A stretch of DNA of 64,000 bases from contig JAJFVL010000049.1 of NCBI GenBank assembly GCA_021371855.1, positions 1 to 64,000 of the forward strand, given 5' to 3'. The notes beneath the pieces were generated by a model, which searched no databases, was not told the origin of the DNA, and saw nothing but the letters and a program-made list of their open reading frames with translations. The stretch is from Bacteroidales bacterium. Its GTDB lineage: Bacteria > Bacteroidota > Bacteroidia > Bacteroidales > VadinHA17. The position numbers and the translations under genes are program-made. This document shows positions 53,173 through 62,491 of the stretch, in pieces. Each line of letters begins with the position of its first letter. Position 1 is the first letter of the stretch.

Positions 53173-53973
53173 ATGAAATTAAATTTTTGCAGTCTTTGCA
53201 GCGGAAGCAGCGGCAATTGTTATTACCTGGGTAACGAGTTCCACGGAATATTGATCGATGCCGGAATTTCAGCCACCGCAATACGTAAATTTCTGAAGAA
53301 TATGGATATTTCCATGCAGACTATTATGGGTGTCCTGATAACACACAATCATATAGATCATATCAGGGGATTGGGAGTGCTTTCCAGAAAAAACAGTCTT
53401 CCTGCATTCACTACCCATAAAATCTGGAAAAGCATCCTCACTCCGCAAAACAAAATAACAGCAGACTGTATCCGCGAAATTCCTTTACAAAAAAAGTTCC
53501 ATCTGGCAGGATTTGATATTGAGGCATTTCCGGTTTGTCATGATGCTCCTGAAACAATTGGATTCCATATATGTGCCGGAGAAAAAAAAATAACGATTGC
53601 TACCGACCTTGGACATATTTGCCAGACGGCTGCTCCATATATTAAAGCCGCAAATTTGCTTGTAATCGAGTCAAATTACGATGAGCAGATGCTGGTGAAT
53701 GGCAAATATCCTCAATATTTAAAAGCAAGGATACAGTCAGATCATGGACATTTAGGGAATCATCAAACCTCGGTTTTTCTGGCAGATATTATTAGTGACA
53801 ATCTAAGCGAAATCTGTCTTGCCCATCTGAGTAAAAACAATAATACCCCCGAAATAGCACTTCAGACCCTTGAGCAGACTTTCTCAGAGAGGGGCATTAT
53901 CCTAAACGGCCAACAGCGAATATCAATTCTGAACCGTAATATACCAACTAAGATGATAAGTTTGATAGAATAG
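53173..53973 (+). CDS. MBL-fold hydrolase of the YycJ/WalJ type
   Basis: The 266-residue protein opens with NFCSLCSGSSGNCYYL, the SGSSGN signature of YycJ/WalJ-like proteins, and contains H58-x-H60-x-D62-H63 (THNHIDH) as the zinc site. DLGHICQTAAPYI and the HDAPETIGF loop fit the family, and the C-terminal LAHLSKNNNTPEIAL is typical. YycJ-family members are thought to be nucleases acting in DNA repair or cell-wall signalling. The gene stands alone. Confidence 0.87.
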   Translation: MKLNFCSLCSGSSGNCYYLGNEFHGILIDAGISATAIRKFLKNMDISMQTIMGVLITHNHIDHIRGLGVLSRKNSLPAFTTHKIWKSILTPQNKITADCIREIPLQKKFHLAGFDIEAFPVCHDAPETIGFHICAGEKKITIATDLGHICQTAAPYIKAANLLVIESNYDEQMLVNGKYPQYLKARIQSDHGHLGNHQTSVFLADIISDNLSEICLAHLSKNNNTPEIALQTLEQTFSERGIILNGQQRISILNRNIPTKMISLIE

Positions 53974-54476
53974 ACAAATTACTTATAATCTATTCACGAT
54001 TTGTTCCATGGTTTCATAAAATTCTTTAAATCAATATCAATTACTTTCTGCATCGGCTAGAGTTTTTAACTTTGGTATGGGGATCTGTTTTTAAAATTAT
54101 TTTCTGAAAGTAAGCCCTCTTTATTTTCTCTTAACCGGACACAAGTTGAACTAAATCTGAAAACATAAACCGGAGTAAGAACTCATACTTCAATCTCCTG
54201 ATATGCTATCACGGATTTCTTTATATAAATGAAGGTCCCCTTTAAACAGTCATTTTTTCAAAATTAATTTTACTTTGATGAGAGAAGGGGCTGTAGGTAG
54301 ATGATAAAGGATTGATTAAATGGCTATATTTAGCATTGAAATACAATGGGAAAAGTGTGATGCCTCAATGAAGGTCGGCAATTGCAGTACAATAAGATGT
54401 TTAAAATACACGTTTGAGGACAAGCTTTGTACAAACAATACGAAAATTTGAATCAATTACTTAAACAAGACATATC
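53974..54476. other. 503-bp gap without a recognised gene
   Basis: AT-rich DNA between the YycJ-like gene and the rhamnosidase gene. No frame with coding character was found. No clear hairpin or promoter consensus was recognised in it. Confidence 0.35.
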
Positions 54477-57287
54477 ATGAAAGCTAATAACGAAAATTTT
54501 TTCTGGAAAACCATCGTCAGTTTTATCATTGCATTCACACTTTTCGGTTGTACTGACAGTCAGAAAGAAATTGCGGTTTCAAACATGCGTTGTGAATATC
54601 TTGAAAATCCTCTTGGAATAGATATGCAAAAGCCAAGATTCTCCTGGAATATTAGCAGTGATATAAGGGGTACTGTTCAGATGGCTTATCAGATATTAGT
54701 TGCAGAAAGTATAGAGAAATTAAAAAACAGGACCGGTATTATCTGGGATTCAGGTAAGATTCTTTCAGATAATACAGGAAACATTCCTTATGAAGGTTCT
54801 CCTCTGAAAAGCGATAAGACTTACTATTGGATTGTAAGCTTGTGGGATCAGGTTGGTAAACAAAGTACCTGGCCAGAGCCTGCATTTTTCCATACAGGAT
54901 TGTTAAGTTCAAAGGATTGGGAGGCCAACTGGATTGCAGCAGGCGATGCCATGTTGGAAGCTCCTCTCCTGAGAAAAGAATTTGAGGTTGCCAAAGCTAT
55001 TAAACAGGCATTTGTATATATCACCGGAACAGGTTACTATGAATTTTATCTTAATGGCAAAAAGGTTGGTGATCATGTTCTGGATCCAGGAATGACAAAT
55101 TACAGCAAAAGAATACTTTATGCTACCTATGATGTAACCTCTTATCTCAAAACCGGATCAAATATTGCAGGAGCAATTCTTGGTAACGGCGCGTTTAATC
55201 TGAAGAGAGTGCAGGACCGTTATAGTTGGGGAAACAAGGTATCCGGTATTAATGTTCCACGTTTGCTGATGCAGATGAAGATCACTTTCAAAGACGGAAC
55301 GGTAACAAATATTATTACTGATGATTCATGGAAATCCTCAGGTAGTCCTATAACATTTAATAATCTTTATGGAGGGGAAGACTATGATGGCAGGCTTGAG
55401 AAATCAGGATGGTCAGAAAAAGATTTCGATGCATCTGGCTGGTCAAATGTCAATCTTGTGAACAGCCCCGGGGGGATAATTCAATCCCAACTTATGCCTC
55501 CAATACGGGTGACTGCTACCCTTAGCCCCATTGTTAAAACCAATCCTGCAAATGGTGTTTATCTTTTCGACATAGGACAAAACTATGCCGGATGGTGGAG
55601 GATCAGGGCAAAAGGTGAGGCCGGATTAAAATTACGAATCCGGGGTGCAGAGACATTAAATGATTCTCTATTCCCTGAATTATTAAAAAAGGGGGATCGT
55701 CTAAGTACAAAACATAAATATCATGCAAATGTATGGACAGATTATATCCTCAACGGAAAAGGAGAGGAGGTTTATGAACCCCGCTTTTTCTATACAGGGA
55801 TACGTTATATCGAAGTGACCACTGATAATCCCGAAAAACTTAAAATGGTTGAAGTTGAAGGTCGTGTGGTTGGGACTGATCTTGAGCGAAACGGAAGATT
55901 CGTAACCTCCGACTCATTGCTGAATAAGATTCACAGAGCCACTATATGGGCACAGAAAAGCAATGTACACAGTTATCCAACCGACTGTCCTCACAGGGAA
56001 AAGGGAGGTTACACAGGTGATGGTCAGATAGTTGCCGAAGCAGCTATTCATGATTTTCAAATGGCTCCTTTATACACCAAATGGCTCGCTGATATGCGTG
56101 ATGCACAGATGGAAAACGGAAGAATGCCTAACACATCGCCCACCCTGATTGGCGGAAATGGCGGCGGCATAGCTTGGGGCAGCGCTTATATACTGATACC
56201 ATGGTGGATGCATCAATATTATAATGATACAAGGATATTGGAGGAATATTATCCGACAATGAAACGATACCTTTTATATCTGCGCAACCTTGCTCGTTCT
56301 GACTCTGATCCAAAAGAAGCTTACATAATCAATAATTTTGGCGGATACTGGGATTCGCTTGGTGAGTGGTGTGCCCCCGGGCAATCTGATTGTCCTAATC
56401 ATCCAATGATCAGTACATGTTATTATTACCTGAACAGCACTTTAATGTCAAAGATTGCATCCCTTCTCGGTAATAAAACTGATGCCCTGTACTTTTCCTC
56501 TCTCGCCGATACAATAAAGAATGAAATCAATAAAAAGTTTTTCAATGCTTCTACATACAATTATGGTACAGAAGAGGTTTATCAGACTTACCAATTGCTT
56601 GCCCTGGCCGGTGATATTGTTTCCGAAGATTATCGTGAACAGGTAATGAAAACTGTGCTGGATGATATTATCATTACCAGGAAAGGACATCTGAATACAG
56701 GGATTATTGGTACAAAATATCTCTGGCCTGTTTTAGCACATGCCGGGAAAAATGACCTGGCTTATTCTATAATAAAGCAGACCTCATATCCGGGTTATGG
56801 TTACTGGATAGAGAATGGAGCCACAACCCTTTTGGAAGAATGGACCGGTAAAAATTCTCATAATCACCAGATGTTCGGATCAGTTGATGAATTCTTTTAT
56901 AGGTATCTGGCAGGAATCTACTCTCCTGAAGACGGACTTACAACCACCGGGTATAAACATATTCATATTCAGCCATATATCCCAAAAGGACTCTCATTTG
57001 TTGATGCTTCGTTAAACACCGTTGCCGGGAAAATTGGATCATCCTGGAAGCAGGAGCCGGGTGCATTCCGGTTAACTGTATCAATACCTGCAAACAGCAC
57101 TTCTTCCATCAATATACCATTATTGGATTTTAAAGATATTATAGTTTCTGAGAGTGGTAAAAAGATATGGGAAAAGGAAACGTTTATTCCTGGAACAGAT
57201 GGCATAAAGGCTGGACGTATTGAAGGACAATATCTTGTCTTCAATACAGGCTCGGGAAAGTATGAGTTCACCATTACCGGGAATTAG
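54477..57287 (+). CDS. Alpha-L-rhamnosidase, GH78, lipoprotein
   Basis: The 936-residue enzyme has a lipoprotein signal (LFGC near residue 25), N-terminal beta domains with VSNMRCEYLENPLGIDMQKPRFSWNI (the usual Bacteroidota GH78 start), the carbohydrate-binding domain, and the alpha/alpha toroid. The acid-base region is TDCPHREKGGYTGDGQ with the general acid Glu in REK, and NHQMFGS plus LEEW form the second catalytic glutamate area. It releases L-rhamnose from rhamnogalacturonan or plant glycosides. With the GH51, GH43 and heparinase-like genes it supports use of pectin or similar plant material. Confidence 0.93.
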   Translation: MKANNENFFWKTIVSFIIAFTLFGCTDSQKEIAVSNMRCEYLENPLGIDMQKPRFSWNISSDIRGTVQMAYQILVAESIEKLKNRTGIIWDSGKILSDNTGNIPYEGSPLKSDKTYYWIVSLWDQVGKQSTWPEPAFFHTGLLSSKDWEANWIAAGDAMLEAPLLRKEFEVAKAIKQAFVYITGTGYYEFYLNGKKVGDHVLDPGMTNYSKRILYATYDVTSYLKTGSNIAGAILGNGAFNLKRVQDRYSWGNKVSGINVPRLLMQMKITFKDGTVTNIITDDSWKSSGSPITFNNLYGGEDYDGRLEKSGWSEKDFDASGWSNVNLVNSPGGIIQSQLMPPIRVTATLSPIVKTNPANGVYLFDIGQNYAGWWRIRAKGEAGLKLRIRGAETLNDSLFPELLKKGDRLSTKHKYHANVWTDYILNGKGEEVYEPRFFYTGIRYIEVTTDNPEKLKMVEVEGRVVGTDLERNGRFVTSDSLLNKIHRATIWAQKSNVHSYPTDCPHREKGGYTGDGQIVAEAAIHDFQMAPLYTKWLADMRDAQMENGRMPNTSPTLIGGNGGGIAWGSAYILIPWWMHQYYNDTRILEEYYPTMKRYLLYLRNLARSDSDPKEAYIINNFGGYWDSLGEWCAPGQSDCPNHPMISTCYYYLNSTLMSKIASLLGNKTDALYFSSLADTIKNEINKKFFNASTYNYGTEEVYQTYQLLALAGDIVSEDYREQVMKTVLDDIIITRKGHLNTGIIGTKYLWPVLAHAGKNDLAYSIIKQTSYPGYGYWIENGATTLLEEWTGKNSHNHQMFGSVDEFFYRYLAGIYSPEDGLTTTGYKHIHIQPYIPKGLSFVDASLNTVAGKIGSSWKQEPGAFRLTVSIPANSTSSINIPLLDFKDIIVSESGKKIWEKETFIPGTDGIKAGRIEGQYLVFNTGSGKYEFTITGN

Positions 57288-57471
57288 TCTGCAGCCAACA
57301 TGAAGATTATTGCATTTTTGATTTTTCCATAGCCTCTAATGAGTGATCATTGTGAACGCCCTGTTTTTAGTAATAAAAATAATTTAACAGATTCCAGGTT
57401 GTTTTTTTCCTTTTTTTTAAACTTGGTTGCGACATAGTCAGAAATATTTGCACTTAGTAATGAATTAAATT

Positions 57472-58407
57472 ATGAGAATTTTTAAAATCAAAGGATTTTT
57501 TTTAAGCACGATTATTCCAAATACTAAATTAGTATTTCTGAAAGTGACCTGGCTTTTAGTATGCACAATCTTGTGTACTAATACTGTGATTTCTCAGTCA
57601 AAAGATTATTTGATGTATAGTATCGGAAATAGCCATACAGCGGACTTTGAACCATTTTCAGGTTTTCGCCGTATTGCAATCGCAGAAGGTGATAGTATAA
57701 ATAATGGTTGGCATATTAATTGTGGATCGCCATTGTATTCTACATGGCTGAATCCTGAACGTACCTGTGTTGAACCAAATTATTTTGGCAGATTCTTACA
57801 TGCACTATCTTCTCAGCCCTGGGATATAATCACAATACAGCCGTTTGTTGGTCCTAAAGGTTATCAGGAAAAAACAGCAGCAAGAGATTTTATAGACTAT
57901 GCATTATCGTATCGAAATACAGATAGTGTTTCCTTTTTTCTATACTGTACATGGCCTATGAATACATCCGATACATTAACTGAATTTGACTATGCTCAGG
58001 CATGGCTTGAGCCCTATACAAATGAAAATGATTCAGTAGTAAATTCAAGGGAATTCTATAATTATTTAGTTGATAGCGTTCGGATTAAATTTCCTACAGC
58101 AAAAATAGGATACATCCCGGTCGGAGAAGTTTTTTATTTATTTAATGAATCAGCACAAAAAGGATTAATCCCTGGCTTTACAAGTGCTTCTGAATTATAT
58201 CGTGACCGATGGCACTTAAATAATGTAGGTCGGTATATTGCCTCATTAACAGTGTATTGTATCGCAATCAAAAAAGACCCGTTAATCATTAAAGATTTTA
58301 GTGGTTTTGCACCAAGTAGTTCATGGCCTTCAGATCGGAATATATCATCAGAACAGAAGGTCATTTTCCGAAGTATCATTTCACAGGTTATCTCTTCCCT
58401 TCATTAA
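57472..58407 (+). CDS. Secreted SGNH/GDSL-like hydrolase, uncertain
   Basis: The 311-residue product has a long N-terminal signal region (hydrophobic core about residues 25-40). The mature part shows a possible SGNH layout: block I YSIGNSHTADF, a central WDIITIQPF, and a final DRWHLNNVGRY with Asp and His spaced as in block V. In block I the serine is in GNSH rather than GDS, which is the common variant in some members. Family members are esterases of glycans or polysaccharide deacetylases. Function on a carbohydrate is likely but not proven. Terminator-like hairpins follow. Confidence 0.65.
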   Translation: MRIFKIKGFFLSTIIPNTKLVFLKVTWLLVCTILCTNTVISQSKDYLMYSIGNSHTADFEPFSGFRRIAIAEGDSINNGWHINCGSPLYSTWLNPERTCVEPNYFGRFLHALSSQPWDIITIQPFVGPKGYQEKTAARDFIDYALSYRNTDSVSFFLYCTWPMNTSDTLTEFDYAQAWLEPYTNENDSVVNSREFYNYLVDSVRIKFPTAKIGYIPVGEVFYLFNESAQKGLIPGFTSASELYRDRWHLNNVGRYIASLTVYCIAIKKDPLIIKDFSGFAPSSSWPSDRNISSEQKVIFRSIISQVISSLH

Positions 58408-58432
58408 GATTAATTCTTCCTACGCGATTCTT

Positions 58433-58478
58433 AAATCCTTGTTCCTTATTCAATATTCAATTGATTTAAGAACAAGGA
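58433..58478 (+). terminator. Hairpin after the SGNH-like gene
   Basis: AATCCTTGTTC at 58433 pairs with GAACAAGGATT ending near 58478, with a long AT-rich loop. A T run does not follow, so it may stabilise the 3' end rather than terminate by itself. Confidence 0.45.
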
Positions 58479-58509
58479 TTGTCGATTTAGGGTTGGTAGC
58501 ATAAAGATA

Positions 58510-58546
58510 AAAAGGCTTGAAGAATTTTTTCTTCAGACCTTTTTTA
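58510..58546 (+). terminator. Intrinsic terminator before the EEP lipoprotein gene
   Basis: AAAAAGGCTTGAAG pairs with CTTCAGACCTTTTT (two mismatches) around a T-rich loop, followed by more T residues. It lies 30 nt before the next gene. Confidence 0.6.
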
Positions 58547-58575
58547 TAACAATTCAGAGTAATATATTTGAAATT

Positions 58576-59367
58576 ATGAAGAAATTTGCATTATCAGTTA
58601 TTACTGGTCTTATAGTGCTGATAATATCAGCGACAGGGTGCAGGAGCACAAAACCGGAAATTGAAAAGGTTAATAGCTTAAGAGTAAAAATATTAAGCTA
58701 TAATGTCAAAAATTGTGTTGGCATGGATGGAGTTATTAACTATCAGAGAGTGGCTGATATCATCAATCGTATAGATCCTGAAATAGTAGCACTTCAAGAA
58801 CTTGACAGCGCAACACAAAGAAGCAACGGTGTGATTGTGCTGAATGAGCTTGCCAGTCTTACCAATATGTTTCCGTCCTACAGTGCTTCAATTGACTATC
58901 AGGGAGGCAAATATGGAATCGGAGTACTGACGAAAGAGAAACCACTTGGCTGGAAAGTTGTTCCTCTGCCGGGGAGGGAAGAACGAAGAAGCTTGTTAAT
59001 TGTTGAACTTGATAAAATAATTATTGGTTGTACGCATTTCTCACTAAATGAAGAAGACAGGCTGGCTTCGGTTTATATCGTCAGTAATGCGTTTAAAAAT
59101 TATTCCAAGCCGGTTTTTCTGGCAGGTGATCTGAATTCTGTTCCTGAATCCATGGTGATTAAAAGTATTGGGAGCTACTGGAATATTTTAACAAACCCCT
59201 CATTCCCAACAATCCCGTCACATAACCCTGGTAAATGCATCGACTATATTTTAGGTATAAAGGCCACAAATTACAGTTTTCAGACCAGGCAGACAATTGT
59301 GGAGCAGGAACCGGTAGCATCTGATCATCTGCCTGTATGGGCATCTATAGAAGTCAGATATCACTGA
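58576..59367 (+). CDS. Endonuclease/exonuclease/phosphatase-family lipoprotein
   Basis: The 263-residue product has a lipoprotein signal (ATGC near 22). The EEP fold shows LSYNVKN, VALQELDSAT with the metal Glu, GDLNSVPES with the Asp/Asn pair, and SDHLPVW with the Asp-His active site. These proteins cleave phosphodiesters; exported members may act on DNA, nucleotides or phospholipids. The substrate is unknown. No neighbour suggests a pathway. Confidence 0.85.
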   Translation: MKKFALSVITGLIVLIISATGCRSTKPEIEKVNSLRVKILSYNVKNCVGMDGVINYQRVADIINRIDPEIVALQELDSATQRSNGVIVLNELASLTNMFPSYSASIDYQGGKYGIGVLTKEKPLGWKVVPLPGREERRSLLIVELDKIIIGCTHFSLNEEDRLASVYIVSNAFKNYSKPVFLAGDLNSVPESMVIKSIGSYWNILTNPSFPTIPSHNPGKCIDYILGIKATNYSFQTRQTIVEQEPVASDHLPVWASIEVRYH

Positions 59368-59810
59368 CCTCAGCCCATACTCACCAGTAATAAGACTCTG
59401 CTTTTCATGTATTCCTGTATCACAAAAAGAATTCATATCGTTTGAATAAGTAATATAGACCAGTTTATGAAAGAGTTGTAAGGTAATGAGCCTTGAACAC
59501 CATCATCAATGGAATTCAACAGATTTTAATATGCTTACAATTTAAAATGTTTCCATCCCTCCGCCACGCAAGCGGGCTTCGGGCTGAAAACAAAAAAGCC
59601 GGGCCGATGAATCGGCCTGGCTTTTCTTTTGTAGCGGAGTGTGATCAAATATCTAACCTCAGACTGGTAGATGATATTAATAAAATATTTGAGTTTTTAG
59701 AGGCAAAGGGGTCTGGATTATAGGCTATTGTGGAAAATCAGAAGGTGATTATCATAGTTGCCGGACTAAATTGAACATATAATATCAGAAAATTGCAATA
59801 GGATACTTTT
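59368..59810. other. 443-bp gap with a GC-rich hairpin and a tRNA-like scar
   Basis: AAAAGCCGGGCCGAT pairs with ATCGGCCTGGCTTTT around a short loop near 59588-59625 with one mismatch, a strong terminator-like hairpin. Directly before it, CCATCCCTCCGCCACGC resembles a tRNA 3' end with CCA. No cloverleaf could be drawn, so this is taken as a remnant. A 76-residue frame over this stretch (59493-59723) is considered spurious. Confidence 0.4.
59588..59628. terminator. GC-rich terminator-like hairpin
   Basis: Stem of 14-15 bp with one mismatch, loop of about three bases, flanked by A and T runs on both sides, so it can end transcription from either direction. Confidence 0.65.
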
Positions 59811-60758
59811 TTATAGCCTTTCAATCCATTTTGAAATCACTTCAGCACTTCTTATAACAGTTGATTTCCCATGCGACCCTTCTTTAATGAGTTCAAAACG
59901 TTTATTCTGACCTTTCCAGACTGAAAAAATCTCATCACATCCTGATCTGTCAACGATATTGTCATTTTCGCCATACAGAAGCAGTAATGGAATATCTGCC
60001 TCCATTGCATTTTCAGCCATAGCATCCATTATTCTTTTTGATTCAGTCATACAATGCATGCTGAAATACTTTACAAGAAGAGAATCATTATTCCTTAGTT
60101 CCGATTCAATCCTGTCCGATTCATCCATAATTGCAGAAGGATCTCCTGCCATATTAACCACAGGCGAATGAGGAGCAAATAAATAATACCCGATATACTT
60201 CATGTAGGCAGAAAAGCCCGGACTCATTCCTTTTACAGGCTTTAGTCTGTAAGGCAGGTTGACCAATATCAGGCCATCAATGCTGCGTATTCTGGCTGCC
60301 ACTTCGAGGGCAAAAGCGCATGACATACTGTGACCAAATAAAATGATCTTTTTATCAGCAGAAAAAAATGAGCTGTCTCCTTCTATAATCTCGCAATAAT
60401 CTTCAATAATTGATTCCGGGCTTGTGTCTCCCCTTGAACCCTCAGAATAACCTGTACCTCGTGGATGAATCACAACTATACGATTCTTGTTGCTTAATAA
60501 TTCAATTATATCTTTTTCGCTTTTGTGATTTATGCCGGTTATTCCTGAGATAATATAAATTGTATTCTTAAAATCGCCAACAGAAGCAAACTCATAAACA
60601 AAGATTTCTATTCCATCTCTTACTGTGATAAAAGTGCCAGTCTCATTCTCTTCAGGTATGGGACGATCAGGGTTCTTCATTCCATTACAGGAGTTTAACA
60701 ATACTATCGTTGAAAACAATACGGCTCCTGATAATATCGGGTTTGTATTCTTTTTCAT
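59811..60758 (-). CDS. Alpha/beta-hydrolase lipoprotein
   Basis: The 315-residue product has a lipobox (LLNSC24). The fold has VIHPRGTGYS, the nucleophile S144 in GHSMS, LLYGENDNIVD with the acid, and EGSHGKST with the His, giving a full triad. Nothing marks a specific substrate; proline iminopeptidase or lipase-like activity is possible. It lies on the minus strand after the SDR gene (gap 36 nt). Confidence 0.82.
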   Translation of the reverse strand: MKKNTNPILSGAVLFSTIVLLNSCNGMKNPDRPIPEENETGTFITVRDGIEIFVYEFASVGDFKNTIYIISGITGINHKSEKDIIELLSNKNRIVVIHPRGTGYSEGSRGDTSPESIIEDYCEIIEGDSSFFSADKKIILFGHSMSCAFALEVAARIRSIDGLILVNLPYRLKPVKGMSPGFSAYMKYIGYYLFAPHSPVVNMAGDPSAIMDESDRIESELRNNDSLLVKYFSMHCMTESKRIMDAMAENAMEADIPLLLLYGENDNIVDRSGCDEIFSVWKGQNKRFELIKEGSHGKSTVIRSAEVISKWIERL

Positions 60759-60794
60759 TGTCGGGTTTCAGACTAATAATCACACCATTTGGAA

Positions 60795-61709
60795 TTATTT
60801 TGAATAGTTATGAAGTCTCTCAGCAATTCGGGTAGTTTTTTCATCTTTGCATAATTCCAGACTAATATTCCAAAGCCGATCCTGTAATTCCCGGCTAAAG
60901 AGTGTCTCTTCTTCCTTCATCCTTATAAACTCATTATTTTTCCATGTGACAAATTTCCCTGATTTCTTTAGACTTACTTCCTGATTTTCAGTGAACAGAG
61001 GAGCCATTATCATCCCGCATTTCTCTATTGAAATGAATGTCCCGAAAAACTTCATTACAGTTGCCATTATTTTCATTGAAACAGGAATAATATTGATCTG
61101 ATTGCTCCACACTGTCTGGGATATTTCAAAACCGATGAAGGATACTTTTTTACCTGATACACCTTTATATAAATCGTGTAATTCGACAAGGAACATCCTT
61201 TTAGCAGCCATAGCCTGATGGATCCCTTTTTCAAAACCCCATTTATTCTTCATCTGGATATCATCCCAGAAAATTTCACCACCCCGGGTCACATTGAATA
61301 TTACTCTTCCTCCATTCTCCGAGTTTTCCAGCAGGTTCAATAAGTTTAATGTAAGCATAAACTGGGATAAATAGTTTACCTGGAAATGTGGGTTCATTCC
61401 ATCTTCAGTCTCCACCCGTTTGGCAGCATAACCTAAACCTGCATTAATGAATATGCAATCGAGAAACGTATGTTTACTCTGAATTTCATTAATTGCGGCC
61501 CGCACATCACTGAGTTTAGCAAGGTCACATAAAACAAATGATAACTTTTTATTTCCGGAGGAGCTTTCAAGCTCCCGGATTGTAGCTTCACCAAGTTCTT
61601 CAGATCTACCCAACAGGATAATCTCATGAATCTGGTCATCAAATGCTGACAATACTTTTGCCACTCCCTTTCCCATTCCGTTTGTGCCACCGGTAACTAA
61701 TATTTTCAT
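60795..61709 (-). CDS. SDR-family protein lacking the catalytic tyrosine
   Basis: The 304-residue protein has the SDR cofactor motif TGGTNGMG at 6-13, LCDLAKL, NAGLG (in place of NNAG) and a central strand VIFNVTRGG. In the usual YxxxK block, Lys is present in AAKRMF, but the residue four before it is Ala, so the catalytic Tyr is missing, and Ser of the NvSS strand is also changed. It resembles retinol-dehydrogenase-like SDRs. It may be inactive as a dehydrogenase or use other residues. It is probably transcribed with the hydrolase at 59811. Confidence 0.75.
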   Translation of the reverse strand: MKILVTGGTNGMGKGVAKVLSAFDDQIHEIILLGRSEELGEATIRELESSSGNKKLSFVLCDLAKLSDVRAAINEIQSKHTFLDCIFINAGLGYAAKRVETEDGMNPHFQVNYLSQFMLTLNLLNLLENSENGGRVIFNVTRGGEIFWDDIQMKNKWGFEKGIHQAMAAKRMFLVELHDLYKGVSGKKVSFIGFEISQTVWSNQINIIPVSMKIMATVMKFFGTFISIEKCGMIMAPLFTENQEVSLKKSGKFVTWKNNEFIRMKEEETLFSRELQDRLWNISLELCKDEKTTRIAERLHNYSK

Positions 61710-61768
61710 TTCTTTCCTTTCTTTAACTTATTTAAAAATCATTGCCCTGACAAGAAGGATTCCAAATA

Positions 61769-62485
61769 CTATCCACATGGTTGTTTGCATTTAAAATCAC
61801 TACCTATTCTTTTTTCATAAATCGGGCAGGCAGTTGAAGAACATTTCATCCTGCCCTGAAGTATTCTTACACCCCAGGGAATATATCCGGCACACATCAA
61901 CAGAGCACCTGTGGCACTAATGAGTTCAATATCCGGATTGTTTAATAGTAATAGCCCTGTAATTATGCATCCCGTTTGCCATTTGCTGATAAATTTCTCC
62001 TTCATTAATCCCAATGCCTGAATTGCTGCGCCAATTGGTAATAATGGCAACAACCAAACCACCCCGAGTAATCCAGCTTTGTTTACAATAACACTCAGAA
62101 ATGGAACGAACTCCTGAAATTGAGCTTCAGGCAAAGTGTCGAATGCAGAAAGCACCAAACATAAAGCACCCTTATCGACAGCTAAAATGAATGCTCCAAA
62201 CAAACCTGCAATACCGCCCCAGAATCCTAATTGTTTGCCTTTACCTTGCAACACATTCATGAAACTATAAAGAGCAATCATTATTACAGGGACAGAGAGC
62301 ATTACAATGAAATGCCCAATGTGGTAAATTGGTTGATTGTGAAACCTTCCAACCAGTTGTTCAACAGTTTGCAGCGCCTCCAACTTCAGGAGATTTGGGT
62401 GCATCAGAAACCCTGTTAGTAACATTAAAGGAAATGCAATTAGTGAAATTGCAAATCCTTTCTTTTTTATTATTTCAATTTTCAT
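61769..62485 (-). CDS. Multi-span membrane protein of unknown function
   Basis: The 238-residue protein has about six membrane helices (SLIAFPLMLLTGFLM, PVIMIALYSFMNVL, GGIAGLFGAFILAV, LLGVVWLLPLLPIGAAI, CIITGLLLLNN, ATGALLMCAGYIPWG) and a Cys-rich C-terminal tail (CSSTACPIYEKRIG, CKQPCG). The tail could bind a metal. No family is recognised. It is 6 nt after the next gene upstream (62492) ends, so co-transcription is likely. Confidence 0.65.
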   Translation of the reverse strand: MKIEIIKKKGFAISLIAFPLMLLTGFLMHPNLLKLEALQTVEQLVGRFHNQPIYHIGHFIVMLSVPVIMIALYSFMNVLQGKGKQLGFWGGIAGLFGAFILAVDKGALCLVLSAFDTLPEAQFQEFVPFLSVIVNKAGLLGVVWLLPLLPIGAAIQALGLMKEKFISKWQTGCIITGLLLLNNPDIELISATGALLMCAGYIPWGVRILQGRMKCSSTACPIYEKRIGSDFKCKQPCG

Positions 62486-62491
62486 GGCTTT

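Noticed and set aside
59493..59723. 76-residue frame in the gap after the EEP lipoprotein gene
   Set aside because: It runs through the GC-rich hairpin and the tRNA-like scar, and looks like translation of structural RNA remnants.
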